DNA of 64,000 nucleotides. It comes from Sesamum alatum (taxonomy: Eukaryota; Streptophyta; Magnoliopsida; Lamiales; Pedaliaceae). Where the stretch lies: positions 9,499,193-9,563,192 of the forward strand of contig JACGWO010000010.1 in NCBI GenBank assembly GCA_034509735.1. Reading direction: 5' to 3'. Both the position numbers and the translations under genes were made by a program. Under the pieces are notes generated by a model. The model was not told where the DNA came from, ran no database searches, and saw only the letters and a program-made list of their open reading frames with translations. Below are positions 45,595-58,689 of the stretch, one piece after another (positions within the stretch are counted from its first letter, which is position 1; each line of letters begins with the position of its first letter).

Positions 45595-46237
45595 TTGTTG
45601 AAAGAGGGATGTGAGTGGAGGGTCAGGGAAGAAGGTTCGAGGAGGGAGGAATGGTGTTGGAGGCTTCATAGAAAGAGCCTATTCACGATCAAGAGTGCTT
45701 ACAACCATGCGGTAACAATGAGGATTCGGGATTTTGCTTCTAGCTCGGGCTCGGGGTTGGATTTGGGGATTAATGCAGGATCGTTTTGGTCAGCCCTATG
45801 GAGTGTAAAAGTGCCGCTGAGCGTACGGGTTTTCATGTGGCATTTGTGTTCGGATGCTGTCCCATCATTGGACAGAATTGCTGCTCGGAAAGGGGATGTG
45901 GAGACACGTTGTTGTGCATGTGGAGCGGATGTGGAAACGATTTGGCACGTGTTTTTTTGAATGCCCAGTGGCTAGGTTGTTGTGGGCGCTATCGATTTTG
46001 CCATGGCGTGTTGTTTCTTGCTGGGAGGGGGCAACGATTGACTGGGTGCTGCTTATGTTCAAACAGCTCAAGGATGATGAAAGAAACAGGTTCTTGTTGA
46101 TGTGTTGGACGATGTGGAACTGGCGCTATAGAGAGCTCATGGAAGGAAACAAACAAGACCTATGGACTGCCTGGAAGAGTTCGTTATTGTTGCTGGAAGG
46201 TTATCAGAATGTTCAGTCTAGTGGTCATAGGAGATAG
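45595..46237 (+). pseudogene. LINE ORF2 C-terminal zf-RVT domain
   Basis: 'LFTIKSAYNHAV', 'FWSALWSVKVPLSVRVFMWH', 'RCCACGADVETIWHVFFEC' and 'RNRFLLMCWTMWNWR' form the zinc-binding region found at the end of plant LINE polyproteins. One frameshift near 45950 splits it. The frame ends at 46237, 160 bases before the A-rich tail. Confidence 0.85.
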
Positions 46238-46398
46238 ATTCAGTTCGCTATTTTGCATGGTATGTCTTATTCTAGTTAGCTTTAGTAGATGGTTAGATGC
46301 TGCTATGCGATTTGCTGTGACTGCAGTGTTTAGTTTGTAATTTGGGACCTGTGTGCTTTGGTTTAATTATAATCTCATCGCTTAATATTAAAAAATAA

Positions 46399-46866
46399 AG
46401 TATATTGTGTACAATGTGCAATGTTGGCAATTTGGCAAGAAAGGGGTGGACACTATCTAGGGACATGTGTTAGATGCAACTACTCTTTTGTTTATTTTCT
46501 TTTTCTTTTTTTTGTCTTAATAAATCTTGTAAGAATTACAACTCTACACCCTAAATTTTAACCCGATGTATTTTGACCCCAAACATAAAAGGACTCTAAA
46601 TTGGTCTCGCAAATTTTTAATATTTTAAATTATAACCTATAATTTATTTAAATAAGCATTGGTTTTCCTTTTTTTTTTTTTTTCTTTCTTATACTTATCA
46701 ATTGGTCCTAACTTTCCATCTAATTTCTTGTCCCGCCAAATTAACCCAAAAACTTTTGGTGAATAATCCTAAAACGAGAAATGGGGGAAGAATAATAAAT
46801 CACATGGGTGATAGTAAATTTGTTTGTTAAAAATGATACATAATATTTAATATATTAGATATGGGG
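46399..46866. other. Gene-free spacer
   Basis: AT-rich with poly-T runs. No gene recognised; a fragment of a foldback element ('ttggtc', 'ctaaattttaa' blocks) is possible. Confidence 0.5.
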
Positions 46867-48559
46867 TGTCATAACGGTCATGTTCCAGATATAGTTGAAG
46901 CATGTATGGAGGTTGGTGAGCTCCAAGGTAGGATCTTCTACTTATCATGAGATGAGGACGAACCTCCTGTGTTCTCTATACTATGTGTTCCTTGAAGCCC
47001 AATGGCCATGGGTGTTGAATAGGAGAAAGGATTTTTCCTATATTGATAAATTAAAACCATAACTTGTAGAGTGATACATAGACATTAAAGTCAACAATGG
47101 GAACCTGTAACTAATTCCATGTCCTAAACTTTGATTGGGAGTTTAGTGGCGGAGGGACCGTATCTGTATGGTACGCGTTGCTCATTGGTTCAAGCAATAA
47201 TTCACCTATTCTTTAGTGCCATAGACCACTGGTAGATGACCACCCACGGTGATGGGTACCCTCCAATTAAGGAGTTAATCGAAGGTGATTATTTATGATA
47301 AGATATAATTAATCTAATGCAAATAAGTTGCTAATTAAATTATAGATGTGAGACAAGCCCAAGTCTAGCTGATTAGTGAACATAGAGGGTCACACACAAA
47401 TCCATGTTGGAATTATTGGAATTAATTTATAGAATTCATTATGGAGAATAAATCAATATACTTAATTTAAGGAGTTAAATTAATTGATTGAAATGATTTC
47501 TGAAATCAATTGATGGGAAAATTAAATAATATGATTATTTAATTTGGAGTCTAAATTCACAAGCATTAACTTGATTAATTAAGACTTGTGATAGATTAAT
47601 CAAGATTAATCGATTTGGGCTTGAAAATGAGTTATTTAGATTAATTGATTTGGGCTTATATTTAATTAAAGAATTAAATACCATGGATAAATAATTGAAT
47701 TCAATTAATTGGGAATAAACCAAAATTGGACTTAGTCCAATTAAAAATTAAGATAAAGCCCCAAACCTTAGCCCAAGCCCACAAGCCCATGAGACAAGAT
47801 TCATTGAACCTAGACATGACTTATTTTCACCTTTAGATGAAGAAGAAAATATGAATCATGCTAGAGCTTGTCTATAACGAAGACAAGTGTTGAAGGAGAA
47901 AAGATGAGTCATGCTAGAACTTGTCTATGAAGAAGACATTTGTTATCTAAGAGCAAGGCAAAATGGGTTGTCTACATTCATTGTATCTAGTGCAAAGAAT
48001 TGCCTACAAAAAGGGGTAGAAGGCAAGAGATTTGAACACCAGAAAGATACAAAAGCTCTTCTCCTTTTTCCTCTCTACCTCTTAGACTCTCTCTCCTTCA
48101 AAGCTAGAAAGTAAGTTTTCGCTTTAGCCTTGTTCTTATGTTCATTTCTCATCTTCAAAAGAGAAGAATTCCCTTCCTTTCTCCATAGATCAATAATTGA
48201 TCTACCTGAATCCTCCAATACTAGCATAGGTTTAAGGTGATTACATCATAGGTGGTGCAGATTAACTTTAGAGGAAAGACACTTGTGTTCCTACCATAAA
48301 TAATCAACGAAAATCGTTCCATTTTGGCGTTATACCATTTGTAAGGTAAGAAGCTGTTCTTGAGATGTTCACGTCATCAACTTCAACCGGAGTGCTAAAA
48401 GTTTGATTTATCTTAACCATTCAATTGACATTCTTTTATGCATGAGATCATACCGTGATAGCAACAAGATGTGCGATTTGATCGTTATTTAATATTATTT
48501 ATAATTCAAATTTTAATTTTTGCTGCGTTTAACGTTTTGGGGCTTATACAAAGGTAACA
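46867..48559 (+). mobile_element. Copia-type LTR, isolated
   Basis: It ends 'gcttatacaaaggtaaca' at 48559 but is not followed by a primer-binding site, so it is a solo or truncated LTR. It is closely similar to 33230-34572 over most of its length (e.g. 'gatacatagacattaaagtc', 'cccaagtctagctgattag', 'gtctacattcattgtatcta'). A 'gtctat.a.gaagacaagtgtt' block near 47870 and 47925 is a local direct duplication. The left end is uncertain. Confidence 0.7.
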
Positions 48560-48564
48560 GGTTA

Positions 48565-48820
48565 TTGAAAGAATTAGCGTAGCACATGTTCAGCGATGTC
48601 CAAAGGTTCGAATGAACCAATTTCAAGTTGACCTCCGAATTTCACATCTTGCATACTCAACGAACGAACTTGTGGCCATCTCCCCATCTTGATTCTTGAG
48701 GCTAAAATCCCAGTGCTGATGTTTTTAGTTTTCGCTTCGGGAAATAAACAACAACAAAAAAATACATTTATATCAAATATAAATATGCTACCATACAAAT
48801 ACATCCCATGCAGTAACTAG
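48565..48820 (-). pseudogene. Unrecognised protein-like fragment
   Basis: The minus strand is open from 48804 to 48574 and includes 'ILASRIKMGRWPQVRSLSMQ' and 'GSFEPLDIAEHVLR'. It lies at the end of the leader of the Copia element at 48820-51637 and is cut by the LTR ending at 48559. No family recognised. It could be an exon captured by the element or the start of an unusual polyprotein. Confidence 0.3.
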
Positions 48821-49506
48821 ATATCCAATATCTAACTATAAACATAATTAAATGCAGAAAATGCTACATTAATAATGTAATTAAAAAAATAGATATCACC
48901 CATACATCCAATGTATAAACAATTTTGCTTTGGAAACTATTTCCAAAACTATCTAAGGCATAACACAAATTTTGAAAAATCCAATTCAACTAAAATCAAA
49001 ACATGCTAAAAATTAACACTTTCAGAAAACTAGCAAAAATAAGAAAATTTAACTTTTTACGAAAAAAAATGCAAAATGTGCCGAACGTCCCAGATCGACC
49101 GACGGCCGGACGCCCGCGCGTGTTGGGCGCGCGCATACACGCAAGAAGTATACCTACACATCTGCCAGCACGCCTGACAGTGGGGGCCCGTGCCCGGCCT
49201 GCGCACCTGCTGGCCCAGTAACCAGCCGGCAGGCTGCACCAAGCAGACAACCGCTTAACGTTTTCTTCAATTTTTTTTTTTTAATTTCTGGTATAAAGCT
49301 GAAACATAAACATGTATTAATAAAAAATTCATTTCTCATAAAATGCATGGATATCCATAATTTCAAAAGTAAAATCAACACATATTTTCATACATATAAT
49401 CATGCTATAAAAATCGTAAAACATGCTTTCCAAAAATATTTTAAACACGTTTTACATGCTTAACACATTATAACATGTAAATTCTTAAGCCACAACACCG
49501 AACTGG
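48821..49506 (-). mobile_element. Copia leader with GC-rich island
   Basis: Internal leader of the minus-strand element whose LTR starts at 49520. Same architecture as the leader units at 1-1164 (AT-rich with 'gcagaaaatgctac' and 'tccaatgtataaac' blocks). The GC-rich island at about 49083-49235 has a different sequence from those at 262-425 and 868-925. Confidence 0.6.
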
Positions 49507-49518
49507 GCTCTGATACCA
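49507..49518 (-). other. Primer-binding site (initiator tRNA-Met type)
   Basis: The minus strand reads TGGTATCAGAGC one base inside the LTR. Confidence 0.9.
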
Positions 49519-49519
49519 C

Positions 49520-51637
49520 TGTAAGTGTCCGGTACGGCCTGGGAACGCAACGGAAGCATAAAAAACATAAATAAGGCATAATTTAAACCGGATTGAAAGG
49601 GGTGTTCCCTTGGAAGTTCCCGGGCGTTTGGTATTTGTCAAAGCATAAATAACAAAAGAAAAAATGCTGGGCATGTAGCTTAGAAGGACATGAACGAAGG
49701 TACATTAAAATGCAAAAGGAAAACCAACCATTGTTCAATTTTACGAAGAACGGTTTTGAGCTTTTTTTCTTTCTTTCTTCCTTCGTTCGTCTACTTGAGA
49801 GCTCAACGTAGAACTCCTCCAATGCAGTCCAGACCACACTAAAGATTCATTTCTACTCTATTGCTAGATAGAAAGTAGAAAAAGGAAGTAACACTATGAA
49901 TTAGTCAACCTTGGAATGTTATTGTCCAATTCGTCCCTAAGAAGTATGAACACAAAAGAGAGAATTTTCTGAGTGTTTTTGGCTAAAATCTCTAGCAAAA
50001 AGTGAAGAAAGTGTGTAAGTGAATGTGTAGAAAAATAGTTTTGTGTATGTAGAAAGTAGAACTCAAAATTCCACCTTCACAATTAACCTCCAAGGCAACT
50101 TTCACATACACACATTTCTAGCATAACCACTACACATGGTAGCAAAAGAAAACCACCCACAAGGAGTCCTCACGGCCGGCCACTCATCTACCAAAAATAG
50201 AGGAGTTTCAACTCCTCCTTAACTTGCTTCAACTTGCATGTAAAGTAGACTTGGATTTTTATGTTTCGGACTTGCACTTAATCAAATTAAATAAAGTCCA
50301 AACATGAATCCATTGGGCATTAATTAATCTAATTAATATCAATCCAATTGTGTCCCAATAATTTATTTATTCCAATTAAATAAACATAAGTCCAAATTAT
50401 GAATAATTGATCCAATCAATTATTCTAGCAAAATCCTGATAAATTAATTCAATTAATTTAAAGGTTCTAACTCCAAAAATTAACTAATTCAATTAATTAA
50501 TTCTTGGACCATCCATAAAATGGATTTCCTAATAAATGATCCAATCATTTATTTTCTCTCTTGAATTAATTTAATCCAATTAAATTAATTCGCTTCTTCT
50601 AGAATTAATGCCGAATTAATTCCATCAAATCTATAGTGGTTTGTGTGTGACTCATTAGGTTCCCCTCAGCTAGACTTTGGCTTGTATGCAACACAATTGG
50701 TCATTTAAATCCAATTTAATTAACTGTTTCCGAATTAACCATTAATCGAAAAATGTCCGTCACCATGGGTGGCCGTCTAGCAACGGTCCATGGCACTAGA
50801 GACTAGGTGAATGTTGGCGTGAACATTTAGGCTCTCAAGTTCCATACGAGTACGGTCCTTCCATCATCCATCTCCCAATCTAAGTCTAAGGCATGGGATT
50901 GGGCGTCGGTTCCCATCTTGGACTAGACAATTATGTTCAATAACTCGAGACATGTTTGCTCTATCGATCGACGTAGGAAATCACTCCCTACTCGATCAAT
51001 CGTTGTGGCCACAGACTTAAAGAGCTTAAACTGTCTCAGAGCGCATAAGAGACTCTACTGTCATATACTGACAAGTGATGGATCCTATCTTGGAATCCAC
51101 TATCCTTAATACATATTCTGACTGCACTGTATAAGGCTTAAGATGAACGTATCCCAGATACAGACATATCTTGCCAAATGCTAGATACAACCATCATATG
51201 CATGTGACTGCCATGATTCCTCAAGTCCTATCGGAGCCAGGAATTCCAGTCAAACCGACCAAGCCTCTAAGTCTTTCATATGATGATTCCCGTGAGTCAG
51301 TTCAGTTGACATTTTGTCACCTAACCCACTAATACTGCATAGATATCCAACATCTGTCGCCGATGAAACACGACACTCATCCAATAAATGCAATCCTTAG
51401 TGCAAGCCTTTATAGGACCTTCGATGCCCTATCTCGAGGTCCTCGACTTCAAACGTTTCAGACCCAACCCCTCGAAGTTGGTTTCGTAGCTTCCATCCAA
51501 TGCGCAACCCAACAATATGGGTTGTACGTTTGGTCTGTGGGCTTTGTTGTGATGTTATTAGAATAAACATAACTAGTAAGAACACAAATAGAATTGTCAA
51601 ACATGAATACTCACTTTATTCATATAAGAATATTACA
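49520..51637 (-). mobile_element. Copia-type LTR (5' LTR of a minus-strand element)
   Basis: 2.1 kb. Minus-strand ends are TGTAATATTC and GGACACTTACA. Same family as 1178-3220. The right end could alternatively be 51643. The frame at 51363-51566 is not protein-like. Confidence 0.78.
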
Positions 51638-52030
51638 ATTACAATAAAATTGCCAGAAATAGATTACATCAAGGCCAATCTAATTGGCTTTCCGATCACC
51701 TATTCTGACACCTTTAACGGCGTTAATTTTTTACATGAATTTCCCATTATACCCTAATTTTATTAGCCATTGATTTTCAAGAATTACAAATGGATGGTCT
51801 AGAACTGAAGTCATTTTTAAATATATATTTTATTTATATATATGCACTAACTATATATATATATATATATATCATACATATGTAATATATATGTATATAC
51901 TAACATAACACCGGTTGCGTCGTTCTGTACCATTTCTTTTTCAGAAAATTTATTTTTCTAATTTTTGCTAATTTTTTAAAATTATTAATTTTAGCTAATT
52001 TTTATTTTAGTTAAATTGGATTTTCTAAAA
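51638..52030. other. Gene-free AT-rich spacer
   Basis: (TA)n-rich with no gene recognised. A short GC-containing segment is present at 51905-51930. Confidence 0.55.
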
Positions 52031-53360
52031 TTAGATTATACCTTGCATTAAAAATATATTTTACATTGGATGTATGGTGCTTGATATTTAATTTTTAATT
52101 GTATTATTAATATGTAATTTTCTGCATCAATCATGTTCCTGTGTATGATATTGGATATCATATTAATAAATGCATGAAATGCATTTATTTGGTGAGCATG
52201 TTTATATTTGATATAATTGTGTGATCGTTGTTTAGTGGATAAACAATGAGGACAATCACAAAGCCCATGTCCCATGGGTATGGTTTTAAGTTTTATTAGG
52301 AGAAGCCTGCGTGCCTCTTTATTTTTTATCTCTCTAATCATTTTTAACCTTGAACTAATAAGGTTTGCTATCTCACTTTCTATTTGCTCCCTCAACTTAT
52401 GGTTGGGGTTTCTTTTTTAAAGATGTAACGGGAATAGTTAGATTGTGTGGATTTATTCTTTTTTTGAATAAATAAATGTAAGGAAGCATCTCCATGGCGA
52501 TGGACGCCCGTTGGATGAAACTCATGATGGAGAGCCCAAAAGAACGAAGAGAAATTTCACGTCCACCTAGAATGATAATGGGTTATAATTTTTTAATAGT
52601 GTAGATCACCCTAGATGGATTATTGATCTACTGTGGTTCTGTGGATTACATAGGATTAGTCTTGTGATCATCGAATAGGGGTGTGCTAGGCTTTATTGCA
52701 TGTGGTGTGTTTGGAATTCACTTCTTTTAATATTTGATATTAAACCAAAGCATACAAAATAACTTAATGATAAGGTCTCTATGATAAATAAATTTAACTC
52801 CCACGTGGGTGGTCAAGTTGATATTAGACCCATTAATGGATAAAAAGTTAAACGGTTTTATATAATCCTAGCCTTCCATCTACAACAATGTGGTGTGGAT
52901 GCTACTTCTACCCATTTGTGGTACGTTTGAAATCGAAGAAAGCTACACTATTATTGTGAACAAATGGAATATACTCCTGCTTTTCTATCTCACAAGTCGT
53001 GGGGGGGACAGTTGATATATTTGTGGTTGGTGGGGTCGAGCCTAATGCTAAGTAACATGATTCGTTTGGAGTCCTTGGGGTCACTAAAGAGGTGAGGCAT
53101 TGGGATCTCATTGAATGAGAATGGTATTGGTTACTTCGCACAAAGTTTTTTTCTGTGTAAATCGTAAAAGTGGGGCATGGAGAATTGCGTTTGTGAATTC
53201 CAAGCCTACTAGGATATTATTTTTCGAAAACCTCACTTGAGAGTGGTGGACATTTTGATGAAATAGTGGGGGGAGGGCATGTTAATGACTGAAGATCAAG
53301 TCTTAACTTGAATCAATATTGTGAAAATGTACTTGATTTTTTGTTTTACATTTGATATAG
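52031..53360 (+). mobile_element. Copia leader (LTR missing)
   Basis: Collinear with the leader at 35000-36000 ('gatcatcgaataggggtg', 'cccattaatggataaa', 'gcctaatgctaagtaaca', 'gagtccttggggt' blocks). No LTR or primer site is present on its left, so the element is 5'-truncated. Confidence 0.65.
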
Positions 53361-54990
53361 ATGTGTAAGAATCCACTCATTGCAATTCTTGAGGCTAATA
53401 AATTCGATAGAACAAACTATAATGATTCGCTGAAAAATCTTAGGATTATCCTAGATTGCGAGAACCAGACTCACATTTTGGATAGGTCTTTGCTCGGGCC
53501 TTGCCAGAGGGGTGCACGCCCAAAAAATGTTTGACGTTCGAGAAGTGGCATGAGGATAATCGAAATGTTTGCAGTATCATAATGGCCCAATGACTAATGA
53601 GATCCAGAAACTGTACCATAGGAATGACGATGTCAAGTCAATGATGCTCCTCATAAAATATGTTTATGCTGTCTTGGACCGGCATATTAGATATGCTACA
53701 ATGAAGTCATTTTTCGACACTATGATGACTGAAGGGTCTTCTGTACAAGGGCATAGGGTAAGATGCTATCACTTGTAGAAAAGGTCAAGGACCTCAAAGA
53801 TGACCCTGAGAAGGAAATTTATATTGATGTGATCCTTCAGTCTCTTCCTCCCTCATTCGGCCCATTTATCGTAAACTACAACATTAATGGGCTTGATAAG
53901 TCCATACATGAGTTGATAAACATGTTGATTTAGTATGAGACAATGACCATAAGTCTGCACCATCAGTATTGATGGGGGACTCTTCGACCTCAAAAGCAAA
54001 AGACAAAGGGGCCGGACGCTGAAGGAGGAAGAAGGTTAAGACCAAATTAGTCCTTGCAAGTGCTTTGAGTGCTCATGTTGTCCGCTAGGCATGTGCAAAA
54101 GGAAGAGGAAGGCGGTTTGACAGTCAAAGTTTGTAAAAGATGTTTGCATAAATTATCTATAAAAGGGTCATTGGAAGACGGAGTGTCTAAAACTCCTCTC
54201 CAACCATGGTACAATTTGTTATTAAGTTTTAACATGATTGCTAGTTCTACTTCTTGGGTATAGATATCTATTGTTGAGCTCGCATCTGCAATGGTTTGCA
54301 GGTGATAGAAAAGAGTAGAAGGTTAAGATGGTGATGGCCTTGAGGCTAGGCGATGGCAGAGCTATTACTACAAAAGCTATAGGACTACTTAGACTTAGCT
54401 ATTAGTGATCATGTTACGAAATAGAGTAGAAAGGTTACAACTTTTTACCTAGGAAACAATTTTTTCCTGAGAAACAAGAATGAATGAGAAACAAATTTTT
54501 ACCTGAGAAACAAGAAGGAACGAGAGGCCCTTTGTGAGACAAAATATGCTTGCCATGGGTTTGTTGGATTTGATCCATTCAGATGTTTGTAGGCCACTAA
54601 ATATGCAAATCAAAGGTGGGTTCATAAGTCTTAGGGTATTTTAAAGGTTCAAGGAATTAGACTTAAGGTGAAGAACCAAACTGGTTGCAAAATTAAACCA
54701 TTCGATTGAATCGAGGTGGTGTGTATTAACGTATGAGTTATTGAAGTATCTGACGAAAATGATTTTCTCTCTCAGTGAAATCCTCCTGGAATGCCAAAAG
54801 TTGAATGGCGTCATTGATAAGGGAGGAATCAAACCTTGTTAGATATAGTTCGATTTATATTTCATTGAACTACCTTGGCCTTTCTGTGACGTGTTCTTAA
54901 GACATCGCCAAGTTTTCATACATGGCGCTTTCTTAGACTACAACCCATGAGTCATATTTGATATGGTATGGTAAGCCTACGTCTTACATA
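53361..54990 (+). pseudogene. Copia gag-protease-integrase remnant, RT deleted
   Basis: Starts 'MCKNPLIAILEANKFDRTNY', followed by gag pieces ('SLPPSFGPFIVNYNING'), a damaged zinc knuckle ending 'GHWKTECLKLL', a protease remnant ('ARICNGLQVIEKS', 'LRLGDGRAI') and integrase pieces ('LLDLIHSDVCRPLNMQIKGG' and a 'YEIWYGKP'-like end). Frameshifts and stops occur every few dozen codons. LTR sequence follows from about 54993, so the RT-RNase H half was deleted. It is more decayed than the copy at 36001-37735. Confidence 0.78.
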
Positions 54991-54992
54991 TG

Positions 54993-56945
54993 TAGTTGGG
55001 CTACACATTGGATAGTGGCCATGAAACCAACTTTTGAGGCTTGGGCTTGAAGTATTCCAAGTCGAAGACCTCGACACTAGGCATTGAGAGCTCTATTGAG
55101 ACTTTTCCTAAGTGTTGCATTCATTTGATGAGTGTCATGTTTCATCAGTAACCGACAAGGGACGTCTATGTAACATAGTGGGTGGTTGACATGGTTGTCA
55201 AGCCGACTGAAATGACTCGCGGGGAGTCGTATGGAAGCTTTGAAGGCTTAGTCAGTATGACTGGAACTCCAGCTCTAATAGTATAGGATTAATTCTCGGA
55301 CTTGAGGAGCCATGGCAGTCTTATGCATGTGATGGTTGTATCTTGGATTTGGTGAGAGGTGACTGTGTTTTTAACATGATCACTATAAGCCTTATCCAGT
55401 GAAGTGAGAATGTATAGTGAGGATAGTGGGTTCCAGGAAGAGAATCTGTCCTCGATCATTATATGATAGTAGTATCTCTTATGCGCTCTGTGATATGTTT
55501 AGGCTCTTAGAACCTATTGTCACAGTGATTGGTCGAATAGGAAATGGTTTTCTATGTCGATCAATGGAGCGAACGTGCTCTCGAGTTTTGAGCATAGATG
55601 CCTAGTCCAGGATGAGAACCGACGCCCAATTCTATGCTCTAAACTAAGATTGGGAGACAGCTGATGGAAGGACAATACCCATATGGAACTCGAAAGCCTA
55701 TATATTTATGCCAACATTCACATTGTCTCTAGTTCTAAGGATAGTTGTTAGATGGTCATCCATGGTGATGAGCGTTTGTCATTAATTATTAATAAAAAAT
55801 AATTAATTAAATTAGATTTAATTAATCAATTGTGTTGGACACAAGCCCAAGTCTAGCTGAAATTGAACCTAAATAGTCACACACATATCACTATGGAGGT
55901 GAAGGAATCAATTTGGAATTACTTTCAACAGATGAGAATTAATTTTATTGGATTAAATTAATTCTTGGATAATATAAATGATTGGATCATTTATATGTGG
56001 GATAATCCATTCAATGGATAGCCAAAGATTAAACTAATTGAATTAATTAAATTTTGACTTAGTACCTTTAAATTAATTGGACTGATTTATTAGGTTCGAT
56101 CATATAACTAATTGTATCAAAAAATTAGTATTTGGGCTTATGTTTATTTAGTTGAATTAAATAAACCATTGGGTTAAAATTGGGTTGAATTTAACTGGAT
56201 TAACTTAATACCCAATGGACCTCGATTGGGCTTGATTAATTTCATTAAAATCAAGCTCAGTTCACGACTTAAAATCCAGTTTCAATGGGTGAATGCAAGT
56301 TGAGGAGTAGTTTAAACTCCTCTATGTAAGGAGCATCACGGTAGGCCACATGTGTTAGTGTGCAAGGTACGCAGTAAAGTGGTTGGAGGTTGTCTGCAAG
56401 TCGCGGTAGAAGTTATCTAGGATAGCTTGCATGTTTGAATTTGGAATTCATAACGTGCATTTTTCCATACACTACACATAACATTGATTACTTCCTTACT
56501 TGCAAGCACTCAACTTACTCTCCCATTGCATTATTCTCTATAGAGAATTTACACTTTTCCTTCTATATTTCTCTTTAATTGTTCTATTTTGAGCTAGGTT
56601 CAAGCATAGAACCAGAACAATCCAAAGATACTAATTAATAGTGTTTGTTTTGGAGTTGTTGTTTCTTCTACTATCTGGTTCATCTAGCAATAGTACAAGG
56701 TTCATTTATTCTAAATGTGGTTATGAACGACCTAGAGGAGTACTGAGTTGGATTCTAAAGTAAACGAAAAAAGGCACGAAAAGGGAACAGCGCTTGTTGC
56801 CGTGCAATATACGAAATAAAAAAGATAATGTTTCGATTTAAATTATTGTACTTTGTCGTTTCCTCCTCTAGCCACAAGTTCAAGCATATTGAATTTAAAT
56901 TTTTTTATTTTACGCTTCCACCGCGTTCCCGGACTGTATCCATTG
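54993..56945 (+). mobile_element. Copia-type LTR, both ends eroded
   Basis: Plus-strand LTR related to the reverse complement of 49520-51637 ('cacattggatagtggccatg', 'tgttgcattcatttgatgag', 'gagttttgagcatagatgcc'). It lacks the first ~200 bp and its last bases ('cgcgttcccggactgtatcc') are shortened. Confidence 0.68.
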
Positions 56946-56984
56946 TTTGACTATAGAGACTTGAACTAAATAAAGCATCCATAT

Positions 56985-58655
56985 GATGGGTCAAGTTTCA
57001 ATTGACGCGGGCATATGACGTCTATACATTATTAGAGGTTGTTGACAATGGGTTTCCAGCCGACTAAACTGGCTCGCAGGAAGTTGCCATATGAAAGTTC
57101 GTGTGGCATGATTGATATGATTTGAACTCCTTGACTCCGAGAGTATAGGATTTGTTCCTAACACTTGAGAATCCGCAGTAGCCTCGTGTGTGGGGCGGTT
57201 GTATCTAAGTCTTGAAAAAATGTGATTGTGTTTTAACGTGGTCACCAAAAGCCCTATTTCAGTGCAATCGAAATATGTATAGAGGCTAGTGAGTTACAAG
57301 ACAGGATTCGTCGCCTATCATGAAATGATAGAAATCTTCTGTGTTCTCTGTGTTAGATTCCGTAAAGTCTATGGCCACAGCTGATAATCAAATAAGAAAT
57401 GGGTTTCCTATGTTGATCTAGGGAGAAACAAGAATTAGAGTTGGTACATAGATATCTAGTCCGAGATGAGAACCAATTTATAATTCAATGCTCTAGACTA
57501 AGATCGGGAGATGGAGATGGAGATGGAACGACTGTACCTATATGGTACTCGCAAATCCTATCGTTTCATGCCATTTCATCTATTCTCTAGTGCCACGGAC
57601 TGTTGCTAGATGGTTACAGATGGTAACGGGTACTCTTAGATTAATACAATTAAATGATTAATAAAGGGTGATTAATTGAATATGATTCAATTAATCTAGT
57701 GGAAATCAATTGTCAAATTAAGTTGTGTAATAGCCGAAGTCGAAGTCTAATTGAAGGTGAAGTTAAAGGGTCACATACAAATCTCTTACAAAGTCGGAGA
57801 ATTAATTATTGATTCTAGAACAAAATGATTAATTAAAGTGTTTAAATTAATCATATTTGAATAATCAAATTATTCAAGAATAGAGTGCCTATTTCATAGG
57901 GGACCAAAGTATTAATGAATGTGATTAATTAATGATGTGAGGACTTGATATATTAATGAGATTAATTTATTGAGTTGGTCCAAGTATTGTTCGACTTGGA
58001 CTTTAAGTAAATTGGATTTAATTTAAATGTCCAAGCCACATTTTGAGCCCAAGCCTGTTAAAGGAGATGTTCCAAGGTAGTTGAGAGAAGTTGTGGAGAA
58101 ATTATATCTCTTCCACATTGAGGCCATGATGGCCAAGTGAAAGACTAAAGAGAGTCATCTTACCCGGCCATCACCACCATTCTCACTAAACCAATCTCAT
58201 AACTCTCTACATACAGGCTCTCATTCTCTCTTGCCATCTCAGTGAAAGTGTTTCACTTATTGATAAAAGGTAAACTAAGAGTAGCTAAGTAATCGTTATT
58301 ATTCTTGGTGTTCTTCTAGTTACGTATAGTGATACTTACCAACAACTCCGATACGTTGTCACATAGACGAGACGACTTTGTTGGAGGTGGTGTGGATACA
58401 GTTGGAGAGAACTTTATTCATTCTTGTGTGAAAATCCATAAAACTTCAAACATTTAAGTCTACAATCTAAAAGTTGGAAGTTGTGGTTAAGATTTTATTT
58501 TCCAATTGGCCTTGCATCATCCTTTTATAAGTATTTGAATGTCTGGGAATGGGAGAATCTATCCCTTTTACAAATGTTTTAAATTTCTATTTCTTATATG
58601 TTCGTTGCGTTTATTGATTCTTGGGCCGTACCAGATCTTATCAACTACAACTTGG
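56985..58655 (+). mobile_element. Second Copia-type LTR in tandem
   Basis: Another plus-strand copy of the same family, directly after the one at 54993-56945. It lacks its left end and ends near 'gttgcgtttattgattcttg' and 'ggccgtaccagatc'. With the previous LTR it forms a head-to-tail LTR pair with no internal region. Confidence 0.65.
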
Positions 58656-58689
58656 CCTGGGTGGACACACTAATTCCATATTTGCTAAC

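Larger units (their letters stand above)
40765..46398 (+). mobile_element. LINE-1-like non-LTR retrotransposon, decayed
   Basis: Plus-strand order: 5' UTR, ORF1 (DUF4283-like domain and zinc knuckle), ORF2 with endonuclease, reverse transcriptase and a zf-RVT domain, a short 3' UTR, and an A-rich 3' end ('ttaaaaaataaag') at about 46398. Most domains are recognisable but interrupted by many stops and frameshifts. The 5' boundary is estimated, and no convincing target duplication was found. Confidence 0.85.

Noticed and set aside
40779..46410. Possible LINE target-site duplication beginning 'gtatat'
   Set aside because: Only six bases match and the 5' boundary of the LINE is uncertain.
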